Shown piece after piece: positions 55,345 to 64,000 of a stretch of DNA of 64,000 nt. The notes below the pieces were generated by a model. The model had not been told where the DNA came from and did no database searches. It saw only the letters and a list, made by a program, of their open reading frames with translations. Positions within the stretch are counted from its first letter, which is position 1, and every line of letters begins with the position of its first letter. This stretch comes from Riptortus pedestris (lineage: Eukaryota; Arthropoda; Insecta; Hemiptera; Alydidae): NCBI GenBank assembly GCA_019009955.1, contig CM032233.1, forward strand, positions 121,933,501 to 121,997,500. Direction: 5' to 3'. A program made the position numbers and the translations under genes.

Positions 55345-56064
55345 GAGTTCAGTTATCAGTGATTAATGGAGTTCAGTTATTTGTGTTCAAACGAGTTCAG
55401 TTATCAGCGATTAAACGAGTTCAGTTATTTGTGTTCAAACGAGTTCAGCTATTCGTGATCGAGCGAGTTTAGTTATTAGTGTTCGAATGAGTTCAGTTAT
55501 AAGTGATCCAGCGAGTTCAGTTATTAGTGATGAAGCTAGTTCATTTCATTGTGGTTCAGCGAGTTCAGTTATTTGTGTTCAAACAAGTTCAGCTATTCAT
55601 GATCGAGCGAGCTCAGTTATTAGTATTCGAATGAGTTAAATTATAAGTGATCCAGCGTGTTGAGTTATTAGGGCTTGAACGTGTTTAGTTATTAGTGATG
55701 AAGCTAGTTCAGTTATTAGTGATTCAGCGAGTTCAGTTATTTGTGTTCAAACGAGTTCAGCTATTCGTGATCGAGCGAGCTCAGTTATTAGTATTCGAAT
55801 GCGTTCAATTATAAGTGATCCAGCGAGTTCAGTTATTAGGGCTTGAACGCGTTTAGTTATTAGTGATGAAGCTAGTTCAGTTATTAGTGATTCAGCGAGT
55901 TCAGTTATTTGTGTTCAAACGAGTTCAGCTATTCGTGATCGAGCGAGTTCAGTTATTAGTGTTCGAATGAGTTCAGTTATAAGTGATCCAGCGAGTTCAG
56001 TTATTAGTGCTTGAACGCGTTTAGTTATTAGTGATGAAGCTAGTTCAGCTATTAGTGATTCAGC
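55345..56064. repeat. 24-bp minisatellite with 7-unit higher-order structure
   Basis: Thirty units of the type GAGTTCAGTTATTAGTG followed by seven variable bases, in exact 24-bp register for 720 bp. The same ordered set of seven unit variants (ending TTCAAAC, GATCGAGC, TTCGAAT, GATCCAGC, GCTTGAAC, GATGAAGC, GATTCAGC) recurs at 55561, 55729 and 55897, giving a 168-bp period. A 6-unit (144-bp) version starts at 55417. Confidence 0.96.
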
Positions 56065-56810
56065 CAGATCAGTTACTCATAATTAGTGAGTCATTATTAA
56101 GAGACTGTCGGGGTAAACTATTATAAGACTAAACGTCTTGTTTACAATTTAATTTTGTAGTAACGCATATTTACTAAAAGAGAAATAGAGAACAGTGTGA
56201 TAAGATGGAAGTGAAAAGCTTTCTTAGTTTACAGAGCCCTTCCGTACTGGCTGAATACAGGAGTGGGCTGAGGAGTTAAGTCGTGGTTAGAATAGCCACA
56301 ATAAATATTTCAATCCAACCCAAATTAATCGACTGGAAGAGTAAGAGAGGTTTGTTGGGGGATTGCATGTTTGCAGGCAGGAATGGCCTAACCTTACAGA
56401 ATATTTATACAATTACACCTTACCTCCTTCCTATTCATTATCCAATTGCTAATTTATTACGAAGTGGAGGGGGCTTGCGCACCAACTCCATAGGGCAAGG
56501 ATTCGCAACATAAATGTTTTTTATTTTTGTGAACATCAAGTTAAGACTCCTATTAATCTTTCAACTCGCTCACCATAGAGAGGCAATTGAATGTCTAGCC
56601 TCTAATAAGACTGGCATGGGCCAAGTTTTCACTCCTCCCGCACAAGCTCTTTTCTAACCCTTCGTCAGCTATACAGGCAAAGATTTGTTTAAACATTCAT
56701 TCCCTGCCCTCAATTAATAGGACATATAATTAATATGTATGAATAGGAAATAAACCTGTTAAACCCGATAACTGAGGAAGAATTAATTAAAACAGCTCTA
56801 CCTATAAAAA
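56065..56810. other. Low-repeat island
   Basis: Apart from a faint H right end (TTTCTTAGTTTACAGAGCCC at 56220) no repeat is seen. Composition is less skewed than the surroundings. The 76-codon frame at 56283-56513 has no motif. Confidence 0.45.
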
Positions 56811-57606
56811 TTCCATAACGCAGGGGCTGCGTAACTAAGCAGATTTCCCATGTGAAGATTTACAACAGAGAAATCTGCATACTGGTAACACAACACCACC
56901 GAGAGTAAATACAAACGGTAATGAGAAATCTTTCAGTTAATTTTAATAACCTCCCAACGGATACGGCTTCTGAATTGTAAGAATAATTTATATTTTAATA
57001 ACTCAAATTTTAGTAGTCCAAAACTAAAGAAGGGGGAGCGGATGAACACAACGTATTTGCATAAATCTCACAAAGTAAAAGCTGAAACGACAGGTAAGGT
57101 TAGAAGAAGCTTCCACCTCAGCCGAACAGTTACGGAAACGGCCAACCTAATCCGAACTATACCCGACCACAGACCATAAAAATGCAAATATCTCGGTTAA
57201 TATTCAAGATAGAGAATAAATGTGTATAACAATATTTATAGTAAATTTAATTTGCTAAATAAGATTGGTTCTATACCATTTTTCGATCCGATGCATAATT
57301 ACGGAAATATTTCGAATTTTCGAAAATACCCCTCTAACCCCCCCCCCCCCCCCTCCCTCCTACCTCTAGCCCGATTTCAGCCATTAACGAACTTGATCTG
57401 TCTTTTTACATAAAACGGTTAAATATCGAGTTTCGTAACGATCAAACAAAAATTGCGACCGCTAGTGCGTTAACAGATATATATATATATACGGACCTCA
57501 TTTTTGTCATCTCCTGGGTATGATCGATGGACACTTGAGGAAATTTTTCGAAAATCGCGTCATGATTACGACCTCAATAGCTGATTTCCCATAAGGGAAA
57601 CCTGCT
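56811..57606 (-). mobile_element. Family H element, complete
   Basis: 5' end at 57606 with TAGCAGGTTTCCCTTATGGG; short TA tract 57478-57490; C tract 57338-57353. The right end at 56811 has hairpin ACGCAG-GGG-CTGCGT and TAACTAAGCAGATTTCCC. Very similar to 40803-41635, including the CACCTCAGCCGAACAGTTAC block; the two are the closest pair in the window. Confidence 0.9.
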
Positions 57607-58568
57607 AAAAATATAACATTATTTGATATTTTTTCTCTATCTAACAAATTCATTAAGGGTACTATCTCAAATATTGCAACTCTCCTATTTTTAATGTATT
57701 ATTGAAGGAAGTTTCCCGGAACTTCTGAAACAAGCAAGAGTAAAACCTCTATTCAAAAAAGTGGATAAAAAAATTATCTGAAAATTACAGACTTATATAT
57801 CTCCTACCTGTATTATCGAAAATGTTAAAAAAAAAATATCTTTAATTTAGTAATGGAACATTTCAGAAAGCGCGATTTTCTCGTACCTGAGGAATACAGT
57901 TTCCACGAAAACATGTCTATTACTTCAGAAACATATGATTTTCTGGATGATATAACTAATTCTCTGGATACAAATTTGAGTGTAATTGGAATATTTGCCG
58001 TTTAAACAAAGGCTTTTGGCTTAGTAGATCATGAAATACTACTGAATAAGTTAGAATATGGAATAAGAGCCATTTATCATGAACATTTTTGCTCTTCTAG
58101 CTTTAACCATAATCAGAAAGCAGAAGTTGATAATATCAGTGGACGTATTTCAGAGCGGCAATAAATTCCTTACGGTGTTCCCCAAGTTTCAATATTAGGT
58201 CCATTACTATTTTTAATATATATATAAACGACCTCCCAGGTTATCTTAAATCTATTCTTTATGCTGATGATAAAAGTATAATTATAAAAGGTACAGACCC
58301 AGAAAAACTGAAACAAGATGGCTCTGTTACTATTAAATCATAATCTGTTTGGTCAATGGATAATAAGCTAGCTATGAATGTGACAGAAACAAATATTCTA
58401 GATTTCCATAAACATTGCTCAAATTCTTAAGGAGTGGTCTCAATTAATAACCGTGATAACATACCAGTCCCCATGATAAAGTTTTTAGGACTGTGTACAA
58501 ACGCCTTGACTGGTTCAATCATATTGAAGCATTGAGTAAGAAGCTAAAAGAGCTTTGCTTCTTATTAA

Positions 58569-59686
58569 CCCTCCGTCGGGCGCGTGATCTCTCAGATACA
58601 CGGTTTCTAGAAAAATATTTGTCACTCCTCCTAGCAGAGAGTAGTGTTGTAGTGCTTCGAGTTATGTGGTTTTTAGGACCCCCCCCCCTCAAGGTCAGTA
58701 GTGTCACTGTGTTTGACGGAGTCGTGTGTTTCACCTGTCATTCAGTTTAATCTCCTAGATACCACGCGCCCGATCTCGTAAGTTTTTTTGAAATCTGTAT
58801 TTCATAAATATATACATCAATTAACTTTCTCTTTATTGAATGAAATTATATAAACCAATTTTTCTATTATTTTGCTCATACATGAGCTTTCAGAAGAACT
58901 TATTCAAGAAAATATTGTATGACGCAGTGACAACAGTAGACGTTTACCAACCGGACTAGGGACGAAACTTGACGAGTACAAAGACTCATTGGACCATACA
59001 TTGAACTCAAGTACAGAACAGCATAAAAAAAGTCCCTCCACTACAACGAACTAAAGCAAATGATGTGAACCAAGCAAAACTGAAAAGAAATGTAGGTTTA
59101 CTCATTATTCTTGTGAGATTTGCGAAAGCAAAATTTGTTTACAACATAGTTCCACGCCTTGTCCTAATTGTAATGCAGCTCTGCAAAAGAGATAATAATT
59201 AAACCGGTATTTTTAAAAGGATTGGTACATTAAAATTTAGATGATTTTTAATAAGTCTTATCTAAAAGTGATTTCGTGCTAATTATTTTTGAATGAAGTT
59301 ATATTTAGATATTTTGTTTATATTGCTCACAAACTGAAATGAATTATGAATAATTAAGACATGTGCATTTAAACTATTTCTGTTGGTATTTGTATGTTTT
59401 AATTATATTTTAAAAATTATCGTCCACGGTTTTAATAACAATGAATCTACAACCAACTTGGTTATATTATCTACCTTGATTTTTTTTATTATAGTACGTG
59501 TCAATTTTGAAAATTGTTTACTTCTTTCAAACAAATACTTCCTCAGATATGATTTCTAATTACACACTGAACATTTTAGTGCAAAATATATATTAAGAAA
59601 CTGTATTTCCGTAAAAACGGTTGAGGTTGTATCTCTGAGATACACGCGCCCGAAGGCGGAATATTTTTGACGCGCCCGACCGAGGG
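58569..59686 (+). mobile_element. piggyBac-type element (CCCTCGGTCGGGCGCG ends), copy 1
   Basis: TTAA at 58565-58568 and 59687-59690. Left end CCCTCCGTCGGGCGCGTG; right end, in reverse, CCCTCGGTCGGGCGCGTC. It is inserted in a LINE at a TTAA, leaving both LINE halves. It carries the transposase Cys-rich C-terminus only. Confidence 0.94.
58921..59192 (+). pseudogene. piggyBac transposase C-terminus (Cys-rich domain)
   Basis: DAVTTVDVYQPD at 58921 is followed, across a stop and frame change, by KKVPPLQRTKANDVNQAKLK and, after a 1-base shift, CRFTHYSCEICESKICLQHS then STPCPNC. The arrangement C-x7-CxxCxxxxCxxH...CxxC is the zinc-binding C-terminal domain of piggyBac-family transposases. It is followed by NAALQKR and a stop at 59192. 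The catalytic domain is absent. Confidence 0.82.
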
Positions 59687-59870
59687 TTAAAATGTGTGAA
59701 AAAATATCTTCGAATGAAAACTCTATTAATAAACTATGAATATTTCCATAGTCGGTTAACTTATGGTGTTATGCACTGGGGAAACACCAAAAATCATATT
59801 TTAATATTTAAATTGCAAAAGAGAGCAATAAGGTTTATAAACAACAGAAAGTTGAGACTGAACTTTTACA

Positions 59871-60845
59871 TTTAGAGATAAATGCAAATACCCCTACGTC
59901 ACCCATTTTATTTTATATAAATTGATGAATTTTATACTATTGTATTCTTTGAATTTTACCTAATTTTTTAACGAATCTATTATTTAAGTATAAATGTAAT
60001 TCAATACTTTGTAAAGAATTTAATTGACACAATATTAGAATATTGTTTATAGAAAAAAACATACTATTTGACGTATGTTGTGACCATTATGTTATGATAA
60101 CATTTAATGGATGATGTAGATGAGATTGTTGTAGGGGCGATCAACTGCTAGGTTATTACGCTCTTCCATAGTTTATAATTTACAGTTTATTTGGGTCCCT
60201 TGTTAATGTGTGTAAGTAAACGTAGTTTATTCTTATATTGCCTTCACATAGTTTCTCACTTATACATTTTAGTAATTCTCCTTTCCACACTATTTTATTT
60301 TATATTTATATTATATTCAATATTTTATTTTTCCCAATTGTTATTGGTTTTCCCTATTTATTTTTATTTTCCCATCTTTTTTTTATTTTTTTAATTGAAT
60401 TATTTACATATATAAACTATTCACTCCGATTCTTTAATAATGAGATTAACCTACGTAACAACAATACAACAAACACCCCAATAGCAATATATAGCAATAA
60501 CAATATAAACATTTAATGGAAATAAAAACATTTCATTTCATTTCACCTTGATAATTAAACCTATGTAATAAATTAATGGGAATTATTTATGTCACAGTTA
60601 CTCTGCTTAATTTCTCACAAATATCTAAGATGTAAGATGCCGGAGCTGAGCCTGTATTGAAAACTCCGAGAGAGGTTGTAAGGCTGAGCCTCATCCCTGA
60701 GGGCACTCCCTTCCCCTCCATCCCCTTGACCTCCTAAGGGCTCCCAGCTCCATCACATCCTTAATTCGTCCTTGCTTGTGGCATTTATCAGATCTCCACA
60801 TATCTTCTCCACGCCCTCATCACAGTCCTCAATTCATACTCACTT
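59871..60845. other. Mixed remnant and low-repeat stretch
   Basis: 59860-59905 is a short H fragment (GATAAATGCAAATACCCCTA). 59930-60550 is T-rich and ends ATAAAAACATTTCATTTCAT, a LINE-like short-repeat tail. 60610-60840 is less AT-rich and unmatched. The Phe/Leu/Tyr-rich frames at 60191-60516 reflect poly-T composition. Confidence 0.4.
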
Positions 60846-60847
60846 AT

Positions 60848-61414
60848 TAGTAGATTTCCCCTATGGGAAATCAGCTATTGAGGCCGTACTCATAGCGGCA
60901 TTTCGAAATTTTTCTGCAAATGTCCATCGCTCCTACCCAGGAGATGACGAAAAGGTCCGTTCAAAACTGTGTGTATATATATATATATATATATGTATGT
61001 CTGTTGCCGCTCTAGTGGTCGCAATTTTTGTCTTATCGTTACCAAACTTGATATATTATCGTTTTATGTAAAAAGAAAGATCAAGTTCGTTAATGGTTAA
61101 AATCGGACCGAAAAATTGTATACCACCAATCTTATTGAAAATACAACGTTCTATACGTGTTGTTATGCACATTGTTTCACTATCTTGATTATTAACTGAG
61201 ATATTTGCAGTTTTTAGTTTTTGGTCTTCAGTGAACCCCCTACTCATCTCATATTAATAATATTCTGTTATGTTATGAAGCACTTTATTTGAAGCTTAAA
61301 TACCAAATATTGTTCTCATTGAACTTTTACGTTATGAGATAAATGCAAATACGTGGCGTGGAGCAGGTGGGAAATCTGCTTTGTTAACGTAGCCCCTGCG
61401 TGACAGAATTTTCT
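60848..61414 (+). mobile_element. Family H element, complete
   Basis: TAGTAGATTTCCCCTATGGG start, TA tract 60975-60992, GCTCTAGTGGTCGCAATTTT; the G-rich block is deleted. 3' end GTGGGAAATCTGCTTTGTTA with hairpin ACGTAG-CCC-CTGCGT and GACAGAATTTTC. About 570 bp. Confidence 0.88.
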
Positions 61415-61434
61415 TCCTTGTCTGACTGCCTTTT

Positions 61435-62066
61435 AGCAGATTTCCCTTAAGGATTTCACCTCCCACCACTGCCTTCTACTGTTGGTTGTTTTACATAGTA
61501 ATAGGGGATATTTTGTGGGATGAAATCACAAGTGTGTTATACCAAAGTCTGAAATCGGACGAGTAGGAGGGGGGGTTCGATGGGGAGGATTACGACTATT
61601 CAAAATATCTCCGTTATTGTACGTAGGATCGAAGAATTTTACAGAACCAATCTTATTGCGGATGTAATAACTTATTTTTTTTATTTTTTTTTTTTTTTAA
61701 CTTTCAACCATCAGTAATCCCCTACTCATGTCATTTTAACAATAAGCTGTTATGACATGAATCGCTTTATTCGAAGCGTAAATAACAAATATTGCCTTCA
61801 TTCCACTTTTATTGTGTGAGATATATAAATATGGCGTCATAAATTAAGATTTTCCGATTTTCACTCAAAAACGTTTATTTGATGTATACATTTCATTCAA
61901 TTCTCACGTTCATACTTTTTAATGGCTGAAATTGAACAAGGAGTATTATTATGAGTCAGATCGAAAAATGTTGTAGGACCAGTCTTGTCGAAATATTGAT
62001 GCTCTACAATTGTTGCTCTGTACATTTTTTTTTCGTAACTCTAATATTAATCAAGTTGTAGGAATT
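61435..62066 (+). mobile_element. Family H fragments
   Basis: A 5' end (TAGCAGATTTCCCTTAAGG) at 61435 loses its head after about 20 bases. Body fragments follow with a G block at 61567-61575 and 62-kb variant motifs (GATGCTCTACAATTGTTGCT). Confidence 0.6.
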
Positions 62067-64000
62067 TCAGCAGTTTTCGCTTAAGGGAAATCAGCCAATG
62101 AGTTCGCACTCATGATGCGAGTTTCGGCATTTTTCTTCAAATGTCCATCGATCCTACCTAGGAGACGACGATAATGAGGTCCGTTCAAAATTGTCTATGT
62201 ATCTATCTTTCTATATATTTGTCTGTTACCGCTCTAGCGGTCGCAATTATTGCTTTTTTCGTTACGAAACTCGATATTTAATCGTTTTATGTAAAAAGAA
62301 AAATGAAGTTCGTTAATGCATGAAATCGGACCAGTTAGTTGGAAGAGGAGTTTAGTGGGGGGAATTTTCGAAAATTCGAAATATCTCTGTTACTATACTT
62401 CGGATCGAAACATTTTTTAGAACCAATCTTATTAAAAATTGACTGTTCTATAAATATTGTTCTATAAATGTATTCTCTATCTTGAATATTAACCGAGATA
62501 TTTGCATTTGTCAGTTTTGACCCATGAGCAAACCCTCACTGCTACTTATGTTACATAAACAATATTCAGTTACATAATAAACCACATTATTCAAAGCTTA
62601 ACCCTCGGTCGGGCGCGTCAAGAATATTCCGCCTTCGGGCGCGTGTATCTCACAGATATCCTCAACCGTTTTTACGGAAATACTTTTTTTTTAATATATA
62701 TTTTGCACTAAAATGTTCAGCGTGTGATTAGAAACCATAACAGAGGAAGTATTTGTTTGAAAGAAGTAAATAATTTTTAAAATTAAATTAATTAAAGAAA
62801 CGGTGGACGATAATCTTTAAAATATAATAAAAAAACACAAATATCAAAAGGAATTATTTAAGTGCTCATGCCTTAATTATACATATTTCATTTCAGTTTG
62901 TGAACAATGTAAAAATATTATCTAAATATAACTTCAATCAAAAATAAGTAGCACAAAATCACTTTTATATAAGACTTAATGAAAATTATCAAAAAATTTT
63001 AAAAATACCAGTTTAATTGTTATTTCTTTTGCAGAGCTGCATTAAAATTAGGACAAATGGGCAAGGAACTATGTTGTTAACAAATTTTGTTTTTGCAAAT
63101 CTCACAAAAGTAATTAGTACACCTACATTTATTTTCAGTTTTGCTTGGTTCACATCATTTTCTTTTGTTCGTTGTAGTGGAGGGCCTTTTTTTATGCTGT
63201 TCTGTACTTGAGTTCAATGTATGGTCCAATGAGCTAGTGTACTCTTATGAGTCTCTGTAGTCTTAAAGGTTTGTCCTTAGTTCGGTTGGTAAACGTCTAC
63301 TATTGTCACTGCGTCGTGCAATATATCCTTGTACAAGTTCTTCTGAAAGCTCATGCTTGAGCAAAATAATAGAATAATAGGTTTATATGATTCCATTTAA
63401 TAAAAAGAAACTTAATTGATGTACATATTTATGAAATACAGATTTCAAAAAAACTTACGAGATCGGGAGCGTGGTATCTAGGAGATACAATTTAATGACA
63501 GGTGAAACACACGACTCCGTTAAACACAGTGACACAACATACCTTGAGGGGGAGTTCTCTAAACCACATAACTCGAAGCACTACAACACCACTCTATGCT
63601 AGGAGGTGTGGCAAATATTTTTCTAGAAATGTGTATCTGAGAGATACACGCGCCCGACCGAGGGTTAAATACCAAATATTGTTTTCAAGAGACATTTATT
63701 ATATGAGATTCATGCAAATATGTTCTGGTGACCCCCCCCCTCTAAAGTTTTTGGATTACTAAAATTTGATTGATTGAGTTAAAAATTATTTTGATTCATT
63801 ATAATTTACAGTACTAGATATAGTAAATAGTTTTTTATAAAATTAATATGATTTATTCATATATATTTCATTAATTGCTCTTCTTTCCGGTCTAGATTCA
63901 TTCCATTCAGCACTGCGATGTTGGCTATAAATTGACTGAAAGATTTCTTCTTACCGTTTGTATTTATTTGCTTAAGATTTACGGTGCTGCTATCTATATG
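62067..64000 (+). mobile_element. Family H element with nested piggyBac, running off the window
   Basis: Head CGCTTAAGGGAAATCAGCCA to GTCCGTTCAAAATTG. The microsatellite is a short TATC-like run. GCTCTAGCGGTCGCAATTAT and body follow to CAAAGC; after the piggyBac, AAATACCAAATATTGTTTTC runs to the 64000 edge. The right end is beyond the window. Confidence 0.85.
62602..63664 (-). mobile_element. piggyBac-type element (CCCTCGGTCGGGCGCG ends), copy 2
   Basis: TTAA at 62598-62601 and 63665-63668. Inverted relative to copy 1 and alignable through most of its length (1063 versus 1118 bp), including GCGTGTATCTC next to the ends. The cysteine-rich coding remnant (reverse of about 62990-63190) is more damaged than in copy 1. 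Inserted in a family H body at GAAGCTTAAATACC, intact in other copies such as 12117-12130. Confidence 0.93.

Larger units (their letters stand above)
57650..59870 (+). pseudogene. Jockey/CR1-like LINE fragment split by piggyBac
   Basis: Reading in order: QARVKPLFKKVDKK (57740), YLLPVLSKMLKK, RDFLVPEEYSFHENMSITSE, and GIFAV-TKAFGLVDHEILLN (motif A, Asp lost). Then GVPQVSILGPLLFLIYI (motif B, ~58178), LYADDKS (motif C, ~58258) and RLDWFNHIEALSKKLKELCF (~58500). After the piggyBac at 58569-59686 the frame resumes with NYEYFHSRLTYGVMHWGNTK and KLQKRAIRFINNRKLRL. This is the RT thumb and downstream region of Jockey/CR1-like LINEs. Many stops; non-functional. Confidence 0.88.

Noticed and set aside
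60191..60516. Membrane protein suggested by Phe/Leu/Tyr-rich frames
   Set aside because: The sequence is simply T-rich; overlapping frames give the same kind of peptide and there is no conserved motif.

Overview
The window looks like gene-poor, AT-rich, repeat-saturated nuclear DNA of an animal, most likely an arthropod and probably an insect. The reasons are long (TA)n, (GA)n and (CA)n microsatellites, many decayed eukaryotic transposons (Penelope-like, R1-like and Jockey/CR1-like LINEs, piggyBac, Tc1, mariner, hAT), LTRs with a TATA box and a TCAGT-type start site, and no bacterial-style gene packing. I see no host protein-coding gene, rRNA gene or functional tRNA gene. Almost every open reading frame is either microsatellite translation or a fragment of a transposon protein.

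The dominant component is one interspersed family, here called H, present as at least two dozen whole or partial copies on both strands. A copy of about 0.5-1 kb reads: 5' end TAGCAGATTTCCC continuing into a palindrome around CCCTTAAGGG; a conserved head; a (TA)n tract; a body with a G-rich block; then GGGAAATCTGCT, a hairpin ACGCAG-CCC-CTGCGT and a terminal GACGGACTT. Subterminal inverted repeats, an internal microsatellite and a 3' stem-loop are the published hallmarks of non-autonomous Helentrons (HINEs, DINE-1-like). Clear copies are at 3310-3836(-), 11602-12543(+), 16347-16850(+), 23463-25498(-), 27870-29405(-), 29406-30320(-), 31168-32106(-), 34043-34640(+), 40803-41635(-), 42625-43311(+), 46931-47532(+), 49205-49792(-), 56811-57606(-) and 60848-61414(+). 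Two of them (29406-30320 and 27870-29405) are joined head to tail.

Other elements are nested in this background, often in the TA tract or a TTAA of an H copy. There are related solo LTRs (956-1540, 39392-39981, and a third at about 52300-52870). A Tc1 element (28314-29269) lies in a TA tract. Four TTAA-flanked piggyBac derivatives (24121-25230, 50909-52152, 58569-59686, 62602-63664) and two piggyBac fragments are present. A Penelope-like retroelement lies at 13126-15370. Also present are a hAT MITE with a perfect 8-bp target duplication (19066-19396), several LINE fragments, a 911-bp foldback element (8885-9795) and two long hairpins (9814-10013, 21961-22182).

Two minisatellites keep perfect register: 18 x 42 bp with internal palindromes (47929-48684), and 30 x 24 bp arranged as a 7-unit higher-order repeat (55345-56064). 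A pair of long inverted repeats carrying tRNA-like promoter boxes lies at 18935-19795 and 21090-21690.

The genes do not form a pathway. The window is a record of layered transposition. Its most informative parts are the H family, its use as a landing site by other elements, paralogous empty sites that prove insertions, and the palindromic DNA.
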